Source of the DNA: Priapulus caudatus
Lineage: Eukaryota > Priapulida > Priapulimorpha > Priapulimorphida > Priapulidae
NCBI RefSeq assembly: GCF_000485595.1
Contig: NW_014577080.1
Location: forward strand, 350,923-386,713
DNA length: 35,791 nucleotides
Direction: 5' to 3'
Under the pieces are notes generated by a model. That model was not told the DNA's origin. It saw only the letters and a program-made list of their open reading frames with translations, and made no database searches. The stretch's first letter is position 1; each line of letters opens with the position of its first letter. Of the stretch, positions 1-10,685 are shown piece after piece. Position numbers and translations under genes: made by a program.

Positions 1-184
1 AGAAAACAATGATTTAGTATCACTCACATTGTGTAATTTGTAATTACCGGCGTATGACCCCTCAATTCTTCACCTACGATACATGATCATTAGTGGGGCA
101 ATCGATAAATTAGACGAATTTAATCATTTGAGTGACATATAATGAGATCAATGACTATACGACTGATAACTCATGCGCATCTAT

Positions 185-292
185 ATGCGGCGGTGGTAGT
201 TGTGAGCTAATGTTGAACTCGTTTATGTGGTGGTGGTAGTAGTGAGCGAATGTTCAACTCTGTAATGCGACGGTGGTAGTAGTCTAATTGTA
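185..292. repeat. 40-bp tandem repeat, about 2.6 copies
   Basis: Units start at 185, 225 and 265 with ATG(C/T)GG(C/T)GGTGGTAGT; the first two continue GTGAGC(T/G)AATGTT(G/C)AACTC. Confidence 0.85.
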
Positions 293-1868
293 TCATATGT
301 ATCGTTTGTTTTGCAGTTCGTTCATTATAGTCATTGTGTTTCATGTGGTTGTTTTTGGAGTTAATTTATGAATAGCTAAGGATGTCTTGAACCTAGGTTG
401 GTGCTGAATGTGCCGAAAGCGACCATTTTACATTGGGCACCAAACTGGTTCTAAGTGTTTTTGGGCAGAAATAGTCATATGAGTTTTCGATTATTTTATA
501 TTATTTTATTATGTGTTGAAACTACGCACATTTGACATCGGTGAGAGTATACTAGATCCTCAGTAAACGTGATATAGAAAAAACGCATGCATACAGTACA
601 TGTATCAGATGACAATGAGTGAGTAATGTATTTTAACTGCATGCACATTATTAAGAGAGCTATTGATATTGCAGGGACTTATTCATTTTATAGTAATTTT
701 TATCCATTAGAGTCGTGTTTGCTGCCACTCGCTTCCAAGTTTGCAGCATTTATAAATTGTACATATATATGCGCGTACGTAGATACACTCAGGAATATTA
801 GCTGAGAGAGATTTGTTGGACCCTGAATTTTAAACTGAATTTTAAATCATGTAGGATGGACATGACTTTAAATGATGCACTGATGAATACACGAATATAT
901 CAATTTTATGTATACCTTTTGATGTAAACATTAGAATGATACCGTTTGTGCTGTTTCATATAGATGTAGAGGTGTATGTGTACCTAAATTATTCACATAG
1001 ACATGCACGTCTGTTTCCGTGCATCTTTTACGGATACCTACACTTACATCTACACCCATACTCCTACACATACGCTTACACGTATACGTACACATGCACG
1101 CACCTAAATAATAAGACCTATACACTTATACTTGCAACTACATCAATAATATCACATACACTTACACTTACACCTACGACTACACTTTTACCTACACATA
1201 CACCTGCATCAATACTAACACCTTTGCCTTCACTAATACTTAACACCTACAGCCTGTATGTAAACCCACCATTACTCGTAACTATACCTACCTACCCCTA
1301 TAATACCGACAGCTACAACCTATGCGTACACTATGTGCACGCGCACGCGTATGCAGTAATTTTAATGCGTATAAACATTTATGCATAATTAGCATCAAAC
1401 TGACAAAAATGTGCATGCGTGTGTGCGTGCATGCGTGTTTACTGTGTGGAGTGAATCTGGTATTTCGAGTGAATCGTAAAACGAGAAAATTGTAAAGCTA
1501 TAGCAGAATGTTTGAGTACCTGAATGTTTTATTTTCCTATAGTCGCACGCTTCGGTAGATTTATTCATGGCTACGACATAACAAAATAATTTAACAGCGA
1601 ACAGGTTCTATAGTGCTAGTCCGCTCGTTTATTTAGGCCCGTCTAGTGCTGATGGAATTTTATGCAACTTACGTATGCCTGTTAACATCAAAAGGTAGAG
1701 GATATATACATCAGTCGCGTTGATTTAAAGCCGACAAAGGTCTTGTGTGGTTTCGAAATAGCTTCGTCCTGGTTAATGAAAACGTACTCATCTTTAGTCC
1801 GCGAAGATACAAGATAATCTTAATCTATAATATTATTCTCTTAGGAAACCTGATCACGTTTGAATCAC
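293..1868. other. AT-rich intergenic or intronic DNA, no gene seen
   Basis: No supportable exon. Between about 1040 and 1330 there is a degenerate CTACAC(T/C)TA-type low-complexity stretch, which creates the threonine- and tyrosine-rich open frame at 936-1388. Confidence 0.6.
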
Positions 1869-1926
1869 GATCACATCACGTCACACCAGGTCATCAGGAT
1901 CACATCACGTCACACCAGGTCATCTT
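1869..1926. repeat. 29-bp tandem duplication
   Basis: GATCACATCACGTCACACCA plus GGTCATC occurs twice head to tail at 1869 and 1898. Confidence 0.85.
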
Positions 1927-2161
1927 GGATCGTTGCATGGCGTCCTGATTTCACGTTGTTCTGGGGTTAGCCTTTTTATCGCTGAGACTGAGTATTATTT
2001 CAGCATATATCTGCTATGACTATGGAAACCTACGGTGTGGTTTGAAGGTGGAAACACACATACTAATCTTGTACTACAACGTCTTCTTGAAGATTTTCCT
2101 TCAATATTAGTTGTTTACCCGCGTGTGTATAATTTTATATACCAAGAATATATGAAAACTA

Positions 2162-2560
2162 ATATATATATATATATATAATATATATATAGTATAATTA
2201 TATATAATATAACTTATGAAATTATACATACATACATACATACATACAAATACATACATACATAACATAACATACATACATACATACATACATACATGCA
2301 TGCATGCATAGCATGCCATGCATGAGCATGCATGCAGTGCCATACATTAATATATACATACAATACAATACATACATACATAGATACATACAGCAGACAC
2401 ACAAAAAACAAAAAACACACACACACACACACCACACACACACACATCACACACACAACACACACATACATACATACATACATACATACGCACACACACA
2501 CGCACACGCACACGCACACACGCACACACACACACACACACATACACACATAAACACAAA
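2162..2560. repeat. Compound TA / CATA / CA microsatellite
   Basis: TA dinucleotides (2162-2187), CATA tetranucleotides (about 2223-2300, with GCATGCAT at 2295-2310), then CA and CGCACA (2400-2560). Open frames across it on both strands are poly-TH or poly-CV translations. Confidence 0.95.
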
Positions 2561-3020
2561 ATACATATGCATACTTATGTACTACAAGACTGATATAATT
2601 TGTGGGCCAAACATTAATAGAATTTTGGTCTACGATCACCACTGTATAAAGCTCACGTACGCGAAAATGTGTTTTAGATTTCGAACGCAGCCGAAAGTAG
2701 AACTGTTCCGACAAGGAGCGTGTAAGTCGCTCAGATTGGCGGACGCTTTTTTTGCCCCGGTCAGGATTTGATTAATGCGCTGAAATTAGCTGAAATTCGC
2801 GTTTCACATAAAGCACACTGCCGACGACGATTGCTCTTGCTCCATCGCATCCATCACGGGCTGTAGAAGTTCATTACAGGCGATCCACCCGAAGTGTTTT
2901 CAGCCACGGCGAACCGCGCCAGAGCGCAGCGAACTTCGCAACAAAATTTGATTGTAATAGACTCGAATCTACTTGGCTTGTCGCGACAGCGCAGCTTGCA
3001 ACTTTCTTGCTGCGAACCAG
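2561..3020. other. Unique sequence, no assigned gene
   Basis: Mixed-composition DNA before the possible exon at 3021. No domain recognised in any frame. Confidence 0.4.
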
Positions 3021-3123
3021 TACCTGCACGAAGTGAAAAAAAAACTGGGAGTGGAAGAAAGCGATGCGATGAAGATTCGGTGCGTGCGGCACACAGGCCA
3101 ACCCCTGACTTTCTGCTTTGATT
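3021..3123 (+). CDS. Possible orphan exon, product not recognised
   Basis: Seen: an open frame running from a stop at 2958-2960 and ending at a consensus donor T|GTAAGT (3124-3129). The start at 3021 is chosen because ctttcttgctgcgaaccag is an acceptor with a fair pyrimidine tract; starts as early as 2961 remain in frame. The translation reads YLHEVKKKLGVEESDAM followed by KIRCVRHTGQPLTFCFD, a balanced, amphipathic composition unlike the microsatellite frames around it. It would end in phase 1. I do not recognise the family. No partner exon was found upstream or downstream in the window. It could be an isolated exon of a gene with very large introns, a fragment of a pseudogene, or chance. Confidence is low because no homology supports it. 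Confidence 0.3.
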
Positions 3124-3129
3124 GTAAGT

Positions 3130-3975
3130 GGCTAACGAAAATGTACAGCATACGCTGGCATTGTATACTTTTCATTTCGTTTCTTGGCTAAAAAACAGAA
3201 GAAGGCTGTTTTTTAGGAACAGCGAATAAGGTGTGGAAGGCCGGTGCCTCCGGAATCGAATAGCTGCATGATCCGTACGGAATCTGTGCTGACGGACCAT
3301 GTCCGTGCAGTTAGCATTTCTTCTTATCGATGTTTCTGCAACACGTACAGAACCCGAGTCTAGGTTGGCGCAAAAGGGAAGTGCTATAGGCTTCCCCTCG
3401 GGAAAAAAGTCATGCAGAAAGTCGTCGGGGAATCATTCATGCAAAAACTTTTCAGCCGTTCTTATACAATATATCACATTTCAGGGTTTCTTCTGAGGGA
3501 AAATTAGACAAAGGAGGTAATGGCCAGTTTGGGAAAAAAATGCGCATGATGGATTCAAATACAGGATGTATTGATATACTTATAGGTATATAGATACAGG
3601 ATATACTTATCAGTAAATACAGAAACATTTTCACAACGGTGATGTTAAATTTGACAACGGCGGTGCGCCACTGTGCCTCTTATGTATAAGAAACCCTGCA
3701 TTTATATAAACGCCTGTGTTACAAATAATTCCATTATTATAGTCAGAGCAAATATTTCTTGCTGAAGACGCTGACGATGAGATTTTAAGCCCTAGTTTTA
3801 GACCTCTTTAAACCCTAGTTTAGATAGCTTTGGGCCCCTACTCACACCCCACCTTTCCCCACGTCTGGGACCTAACCACCGTCTCGCGTTGGGCAATCAC
3901 TGATGCCACCTCTGATCTGAGTACGTTGTAGTAGCTGACAGTCTCGCGTAGTAGTATTTAACACCAGCGCCCATA
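3130..3975. other. Unique sequence, no gene seen
   Basis: Short open frames only. A partial TTTTAAGCCCTAGTTT / TTTAAACCCTAGTTTA duplication lies at about 3782-3823. Confidence 0.5.
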
Positions 3976-4235
3976 TACACACGCGCGCACGCATTCGCGT
4001 ACACACAACACACCCGGTTACGCTCGCACCCCGTGTACGCAGTCGTGCATGCACGCACACACAGTCGCGCTTGCACGCACTTACACACACGCCCACACGT
4101 ATACACACGCACACGCGGTAACGATCGCACACACGTACACACGAGCACACACGCGCACGCACGTACACGCGAGCACACACGCGCGCGCACGTACGCACGA
4201 GCACACGCACGCACGAGCACACGCACGCACGCATG
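3976..4235. repeat. Degenerate CA/CGCACA microsatellite
   Basis: Imperfect CACACG, GCACGCAC and GAGCACAC repeats. The arginine-, threonine- and histidine-rich frames across it are artefacts. Confidence 0.9.
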
Positions 4236-4787
4236 TATACAAACTTCGTTAGACGGCTGCACCACTAACGTCAAGATGTTTTACATGTAAATGTTAAAGT
4301 TGAGCCAAATTAAATTATTACCAGGAATTAATCCAATGTAATCACCCTTAACTGTAACGTGTCTTTTATACTATAGTGCTAACGTTGGATCAGCGGCAAG
4401 GATCATGGAAGGATTAGGGAAATAGAGTAAGTTACAATGTGTACGCATGCATATACATACTAGCATCAATTTCCTGGTTTTGATGGCGGCTATGCAGCTC
4501 TCCTTCTGGTCAGTCCTATAAGCTCCCTGGTAATCGCCAAGAAGCAAGTTTCCGTAGTCAAGTAAGTCATGACGTCAAAAGCAGCTTTCGCTGTTGGCCT
4601 ACAGCCCCTGATTCTACATATCTCAAAATTCTTTGAACACGTATTATGGGTTGTTCTCTTTCAACGCTTGGCATGTAAATTTTTGAGTGATCTCTTAGCG
4701 GTATGCTATTTCATATTTAATGAAGGTTTTAAGAAAGTAGTGGTTGTCTACGAAGGTGGATTATGTTGGAAAGACAGCAGCACTTTA
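4236..4787. other. No gene seen
   Basis: Unique AT-leaning sequence; the open frame starting at 4569 runs into the Harbinger terminus and has no recognisable domain. Confidence 0.45.
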
Positions 4788-5342
4788 TTAATACCCCATT
4801 CACACCAGGGCCCCGATCTCACTACGCTCGTACTACGCTCTAAGAGCGTGGTGGAGCGCGGGGCAGTCACCATGAGCGTGGAGAGCGTGGCCAAACTTTG
4901 AGCATGTTCAAAACAATCGTGGTGCGAGCGTGGCGGAAAGACAGCGCAGTGCGGGCATATTAGAGACGTGGAAGGCGTAGTACCTACGTAACTCGAGCGT
5001 AGTACGAACTTATAATGATCGTATCGCAAGCGTGTCGGATGCGTGAAAATTGTCGCCCCGTTCTCAGCACGATGTTAATACGTTTTGTTTGCATCACGCT
5101 GTTACTACGTCCATGGAGATGTCTCTGCGACCTGACCACGCTCTCGCTATGACCATGGTGCGTCTCTAGCAAGCTCGACTCGTTCGTACTACGATTGTAC
5201 TACGCCCAACGCGCTTGTTTCAGACCACGCCGTTGTGGCGTTCGCATTACGTGTTAGTTGCGTCAATACCACGTTCAGATCACGTCCTGCGTCCTGGGGT
5301 ATACATTGGGGTGCTACCCTGGCCACCCCACCAGTGTCCACT

Positions 5343-5455
5343 ATGGATGAGGCAACACTACTCCATGCCATGTTTCTCGTAGAAGGACAACTCGAATTAC
5401 TTGATTGCCAAACCCTCATCATGCTGAGGAGGATGAGGAGGAGAAATAGAAGTCT
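5343..5455 (+). pseudogene. Leader fragment of a second Harbinger transposase copy
   Basis: On the plus strand, the peptide MDEATLLHAMFLVEGQLELL followed by DCQTLIMLRRMRRRN is almost identical to the start of the transposase remnant on the minus strand at 6801-6690. The match ends after the RRMRRRN stretch, where the left copy is deleted directly towards its 3' terminal part. No catalytic residue remains. The upstream ATG and flanking GTACCCTGGCC-type leader are also conserved between the copies. Confidence 0.75.
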
Positions 5456-5570
5456 TTTGGCGGCATAGTTGTAGCATACTATTATACTATTATGGGTATA
5501 AAATCAGTAGAAAATAATCTTGATGTGAACAGCACGGCAGAACGAATGATGATGTCTAGAACATGGCGCG

Positions 5571-5715
5571 GTATTTATATGGTCGTTGCGAGCGCAGTCG
5601 GCGACTGCCTAGAGCGTGATTAAGTCGCACTAGGAGCGTGACTGGCGCGCAGTTGAGGCGCGGTGAGCGTTGCTTAGGCGCAGTGCAAGCGTCGTTCGAA
5701 CGCAATGCGATCTGA
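5571..5715. repeat. Left arm of 145-bp inverted repeat
   Basis: Pairs with 5987-6131. It includes GAGCGTGATTAAGTCGCACT and the GGCGCAGTGCAAGCGTCG block. The two arms differ at only a few positions and are separated by 271 bp, so transcripts could fold into a long hairpin. Confidence 0.85.
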
Positions 5716-5986
5716 ATATTAGGCCCCGTCACACTAGAGCTACGCTCATCACGATCGCCCCACGCTCAAAAAATTTGCCCGATCGTGGTGTGAGCGTGGC
5801 CAATTGGGCCCCAGCCGGGCCCATGCAGCGCCGATACTACGATCTAATTACGTCGATACTACGATCTAAGTGCGTCTTTACCCCGATCTCATTGCGCCCA
5901 ACAAGCTTTCACCACGTTCCATACCACGCTCAACACACGCCCGCATCACGCTTGCACTGCGCTCACTGCGTCTTTATTGCGACCAA

Positions 5987-6131
5987 TCAGATCGCATTGC
6001 GTTCGAACGACGCTTGCACTGCGCCTAAGCAACGCTCACCGCGCCTCAACTGCGCGCCAGTCACGCTCCTAGTGCGACTTAATCACGCTCTAGTCAGGCG
6101 CCGACTGCGCTGGCAACGACCATATAAATAC
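5987..6131. repeat. Right arm of 145-bp inverted repeat
   Basis: Reverse complement of 5571-5715. Its outer end joins directly to the last codons of the truncated transposase on the minus strand. Confidence 0.85.
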
Positions 6132-6801
6132 AATGGCATCCACCAAAGCCATGAGCACCACGGAAAAGAAGCCCTTATAGGTATGATACAATGAGCCAGA
6201 GTTCGGTGGGCATCTCATGGCCTCATGTTTTCCGTCCATGGCACCGCAGGCATGGGGCACATTCCATTTTCTCAGGAAATCTTCGGCAATGGCCTGCCAT
6301 TCTTCTGGCATCGTAGGACACGAAATGACCTCCTCTTTGTGTTCTTGTACAATAGCCTGGCACACCTCTGGAACTAACAGCGATATGGTGTTACGGGCCA
6401 CTCTGAAGTCATACTGAATTGAGGGATATTTATCACCCGATGCTATAGATGCCTTATGGTGACTGCCAGTTTCAGTCCTGGTTCAAGTGCTTTTCTGTAT
6501 CGGGTGTCTTGCTTCTGGATTCTCGGCCCAATTCTGACAAGCAGTTCATCGAACATCTCCGGAGGCATCCTCAGGAAGTTGAACAAGGATGCTTGATCTT
6601 CCATGCGGAGCTCAGCCATGAGGCGATCAGAGTGACCATAGAGAAGTCGTCTTTCTACCTAAAGCCACGGACGCACCCAGCAAGATCTTCGTTGTCTTAT
6701 ATTTCTCCTCCTCATCCTCCTCAGCATGATGAGGGCTTTGCAATCAAGTAATTTGAGTTGTCCTTCTACGAGAAACATGGCATGGAGTAGTGTTGCCTCA
6801 T
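6119..6801 (-). pseudogene. Broken HARBI1/PIF-Harbinger transposase fragment
   Basis: Known: Harbinger transposases are DDE nucleases whose N-terminal half contains helix-turn-helix-like sequence and a GAxDGKH block with the first catalytic Asp. Seen on the minus strand: MDEATLLHAMFLVEGQL at the start, a RRSCWVRPWL block, then YGHSDRLMAELRMEDQ, FLRMPPEMFDELLVRIGPRI, EPGLKLAVTIRHL, then VARNTISLLVPEVCQAIVQE, WNVPHACGAMDGKH and RCPPNSGSLYHTYKGFFSVV. Breaks: an in-frame TAG right after WVRPWL (6659-6661), a two-base insertion after IRHL (near 6446) that shifts the frame before SGDKYPSIQYDFRV, and loss of everything after LVDAIVFIW, where the second Asp and the Glu should be. It cannot encode an active enzyme. 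It overlaps the inverted arm shared with the left copy. Confidence 0.9.
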
Positions 6802-7269
6802 CCATAGTGGACACTGAACTGGTGGGCTGGCCAGGGTAGCACCCCAATTTATACCCCAAGACGCAGGACGTGATCTGAACGTGGTATTGACGAATATAAG
6901 GCGAATCAATTCAAGACAAACATCATTTCAAACATGATATTAACGAGAAATAAATGTCACATTATATACGTGTTACAGAGAATTAGCATTTTAGTAGAAT
7001 CTATGTTAATCTTTTCTCATAGAAAAAGATTTCCAAATTCAAGATTCCAAGATGCTTCCAAATTTTAATCCTGTAGGATTGCGTAGTAGTATGAGTTTTT
7101 CGCCGCGCGAAACTATGGATTTCACTACCATGATAAGTAAATGAAAGAAACGTTTTCATATTTTATTCATTTTACCGTAATAAAATGACACGCGAATGAT
7201 CAAATAAGCTTTTCGATTTCGAGAAGGAATAACTACATATACATATATATATATACATATATATATATA

Positions 7270-7486
7270 ATTAAATAAATCTGTCCACTGTACTGCCCAC
7301 AGCGACGAGATGTGATTCATACACGTGTATTTTGCAGGTTTATAAATGATATGATATCGTCAGTTTATTTCAATTCAATCAAACGTTGTATTTTCTAAAC
7401 TAGAGATCGATTTTGTAATTTCACAAAGTATACAAGACATCAAGAGCGTATTAAGAAGTCTTAATACGTCTTAATACGCTCTTGAT
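7270..7486. repeat. 217-bp dispersed repeat, copy 1, ending in hairpin
   Basis: Nearly identical to 17549-17765. It includes CTGTACTGCCCACAGCGACG and ends in an ATCAAGAGCGTATTAAGA hairpin (7439-7486, 18-bp stem, 12-nt loop). The hairpin resembles the termini of the 26587-27440 family. Preceded and followed by TA microsatellites. Confidence 0.85.
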
Positions 7487-9484
7487 ATAATACTATATAT
7501 ATATATATATATATATACAGTATGGTTTTCGCAGCCACGTCTCGTTCACTGAAGTTAATATCGTATACTTGCCTCGTCGAGGATGGCACTGATGTTGAAT
7601 GTCAGCGCTGCTACACCATCCATGTGCCCGCGGGATTCTTTTTCACGTGTAGCCTCTCGAAATACGAGAGCACTGTTGAATAAGTGATGACTTTTCTGTG
7701 CTTTGCCAGCAGAACTTTTACGAAACTGACTAGGAAGATTGCACACAACCGCGTGTATGCTATCTGAATTTTGCCCTGCAGGTTACTACTATACCCTAGC
7801 ATAGGTTGTCGCGTACTGGTGCCACGCGTGAGGTTTCTCTCACTTGCGATGTAGAAAAAATATAATTTATTTCCACCGGGCTGATCTTGTTTCATCGTGT
7901 TGGCCTAATCCGCGCTGTCGTGATCTTTTGACGCACCACGCTGAATGTGATTGATCACGGCTTTGCATCAAAGGCGGTCCGCATGGCAACAGCACTTAAG
8001 GAAGATGCATTTCTGCGTGTCTCAACGCCGACTCCGCCATATCCGTCCGATTTATGTTTGCATGCGGGACGCAGTCGGGTGAAGGCGTCTTTTCATATAG
8101 AAACGTGACGTTCGAGTTCGGTAAACATGCCCAAGCGATCCAAGACCGTACAGCGTCGTGATCGTGTTTGTTGTACTTGTCAAGAGGTATCGCCCGATCG
8201 CGTTGTATTTCTCTGCTTTGTCGCGATACGATGTCCATGACGTCATTCGCAGGTATAATCTTTCTTTAACTCGTCCACGGTTGACCCCCCCCCAGCGATC
8301 TGTGGACGTCTCTATGCATACTCCACGTATATGCTGTACATCGACCATCTAGGCTTCAATTACTGGCCCAATCTCGCATGAAAGGCGTTTACTGGCCGAT
8401 ATAGCGATTCCAAAGCAGCGTCGTGGCCGTTCGTTGTTATACGCTTGGTGTAATGACGCGGGTTGCGTCCTAGAGACACTCGTGTGTTCTAGACGCTCTA
8501 ACAACTCGCGTTGTGACTTAAATCCTCGTGTCTCTGAGATTTCGATTACACGCCAGGTATTATTACGACACATTTGAGCGAAGCGTGTGCGTGACGTGTG
8601 GTGAGACGATTTACAAGAATCGGGCGTGCAGATTTCTCCGTTGCCATTTAGAATCATGTGTGATTGTGCGCTTAAACAGGGGATTATAGAGACCTCAGGA
8701 GAACAGGCATGAGTGTAATCTGATGGTCGTAGTGTTCATCAACACGCGTAAAAGCTAGATTCGCTAAAGTTAAATTGCCGCTGGATTACCGCGATGTCAA
8801 AATTCGCGTTTGTTGTCAAATCCCCAACAATCGGCAGATTCTCACATTTAAGTGGACACGGCAGGAGAGGTTAATGATGTATACAGAAAAAAAGGAGTGT
8901 CAACTTGACTTATACTTAAACTCTACCCCACCCACATCTACCTACACTCTACTCTACTAAACTCTACATGCACCTATGCTTTCTTTCATGGAAAAAAAAA
9001 ACACTAAAAAACACATCGGCAGCGAAGAAAAATACGACGCTGTTACCAGTGGTGGAAAACAATCAACTGGTGTAGTTAGTGCCTAATGCAGAGTATAAAT
9101 AAACGTACCTATGTCGGCAAATGTAAAGTTTTGCCGTATTTAGCTTGCAAATATTAGTTCGTCGCTTGTCGAGAACATTTGTACACCCCTGCTGGGTATT
9201 ACAAATGTTATATTGTACTGAATTGACACCTATGATCGTGGCGTCGTTCCACCATACTGATCGTATTCGTGCGGATGACAGGCCGTTAATATTCACTGCT
9301 CCCTCTTGGAATAAGCAGAAAATTATGTTCCAAATCATCTCTCTCTCTATCGGCATTTATTATTCCCTATTGTGATCGGTTGGTTGATCGGCTGCTCTTT
9401 GTGTTGCTAAGTTCTTCATATTGAAGTCGGTGGCATATAATAGATGGATTGTTATTACGTTGAATATGTATTGTTATACTACAG
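7487..9484. other. No gene seen
   Basis: A TA microsatellite at 7494-7516, then mixed sequence with GC-richer parts (7900-8700). Minus-strand frames at 7996-8657 are open for 80 to 102 residues but show no motif I recognise. Confidence 0.45.
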
Positions 9485-9570
9485 TACGTGGTCCCCGCTT
9501 TATCGGGACATGTCAGCTCTAAAAATGTCCTGATTAAGCGGTGGTCCCGGTTAAGCGGTGAGCGCCAATC
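9485..9570. repeat. Possible terminus of a pogo/Tigger-like element
   Basis: The block ACAGTACGTGGTCCCCGCT followed by repeats of TTAANCGGTGGTCCCGG and ATNGGGAC resembles the G/C-rich ends of pogo-type elements, where CAGT is followed by several (TTAA)CGGG motifs. Only one end is seen, with no partner terminus in the flanking kilobases, so it would be a truncated copy. Confidence 0.3.
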
Positions 9571-10434
9571 AACAACAAGGGTAAGTGTTGTTTTTCAGTA
9601 AAAAATCTTTCAAGCGACACGCCTGTTAAAGTGCGGACTACTGCACTTGCTTCGGAATACACGAGTTGAAGTGAAGATGGTATATAGTCTTCGGCAAGAA
9701 CCTCAATGTTGTCAACTGCCTAGCTGTTTTAGACAGCCGCTAATTGAAAATATTACAACCGTAACAAATGACACGTACATGTCCTCCACAGCTGTCTGGA
9801 TTACTAAGAGACATATGAATCAGACATTTTCTATATGTCCCCCAACTACTGTTTCGGAAATATATCTCCAGAACAAGTCTGTTCTATATATTTGACTATG
9901 AAATAGGCAATTGTATTGATAGATTAATATTTGCATACAAGCGAACCCCTGCTAATTTAAATAGTATGTAACATTCAATTTCAATCATATAGTCCCTGTA
10001 ACAAATGTATGTACGAATTTTACTTTGTCAGGTGCCCATGATGTTATTTCATCAACGCGCATTCATTAAAGTGATTATACGTCACCGTAAAAATGGTAAA
10101 AAAAATAATTCACAAAATGTAAGTAATTCTGCTCACTTTTTATGGTTAAATTGCTGCATTATACTTCCTATTTTACTATATTGTTCGATGTAAACATACA
10201 TTCGTAACTCATACATAGCCCATAGCAAGCAATTAATGTCAGGATCATAATATCAAATCGTTCAGAGAGACATGATACAAGATTGCGTGGCACAGCTTTG
10301 CTGTTGATCCCGAGCGCTGCGCGCGGATGAGACGCGCAGTTCCGCGGGATATGCGCACGCGACCGCGGGGATGTTGGTCGCCATATGTTTCTATGAACCA
10401 AAGTATTGCTGGTGGTTGCGTGCTACGCCCTACT
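9571..10434. other. No gene seen
   Basis: AT-rich; short frames only. GGGTAAGT at 9590-9597 is an isolated donor-like match without an open exon before it. Confidence 0.45.
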
Positions 10435-10458
10435 CCCTAACCCTAACCCTAACCCTAA
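10435..10458. repeat. Interstitial CCCTAA array, four units
   Basis: Four exact CCCTAA units, telomere-type sequence, at the tail of the SINE-like element and followed by AATT-rich DNA. Confidence 0.95.
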
Positions 10459-10685
10459 TTAAATTTAATTAACACTAATAAATTTAATTTAATTATAAAA
10501 AAAGTGTTATAAAAAATTGTAAATAAATCATGTAAATATTTGCGTTAATTGGGAAAAAATAGTTAAATGGATAAAGATAGAAAAATAGAAAAATAAAAAT
10601 AATAAACAGATGGGATTCGAACCAACGCCCTTCAGACGTAACGGCCGTTGGCGTACCAGCTCGGCTATTCGGTCCAAGTATGAAG
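10435..10685 (-). mobile_element. tRNA-derived SINE-like element with TTAGGG tail
   Basis: On the minus strand a tRNA-like head contains an A box TAGCCGAGCTGG and a B box GGTTCGAATCC about 40 nt apart (B box at about 10614-10624), the internal RNA polymerase III promoter. The D stem and the acceptor stem do not pair, so this is not a functional tRNA gene. An AT-rich body of about 150 nt follows and ends in four TTAGGG units (10435-10458). The order head, AT body, simple tail is that of a SINE. No target duplication was located. Confidence 0.55.

Larger units (their letters stand above)
4788..6892. mobile_element. Composite of two deleted Harbinger-type transposon copies in inverted orientation
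   Basis: Two sets of inverted arms are visible: 5261-5450 (+) matches 6697-6892 (-), and 5571-5715 matches 5987-6131 reversed, nearly base for base. Each copy contains the N-terminal transposase-leader peptide MDEATLLHAMFLVEGQL, and both end at the same internal deletion junction (tatttatatggtcgtt). They are therefore two copies of one internally deleted family rather than independent elements. Outer and middle parts (4808-5250, 5716-5986) are full of GAGCGTGG/ACGCTC subterminal repeats, with GGCCCCG(A/T)C termini beginning GGCCCCGTCACACTAG at 5722, behind a TA-rich target. Left end position is approximate; the right copy stops abruptly at 6892 without a terminus. Confidence 0.75.

Noticed and set aside
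936-1388. 150-codon frame rich in Thr, Tyr and Leu
   Set aside because: Comes from a degenerate CTACAC low-complexity stretch, with no splice or domain support.
2214-2771. Long Cys/Val- and Thr/His-rich frames on both strands
   Set aside because: Translation of CATA and CA microsatellites.
10435-10458. Chromosome end
   Set aside because: Only four CCCTAA units with unique DNA on both sides; interstitial and tied to a mobile element.
10610-10680. Functional tRNA gene on the minus strand
   Set aside because: A and B boxes are present but acceptor and D stems do not pair; better read as a SINE head.
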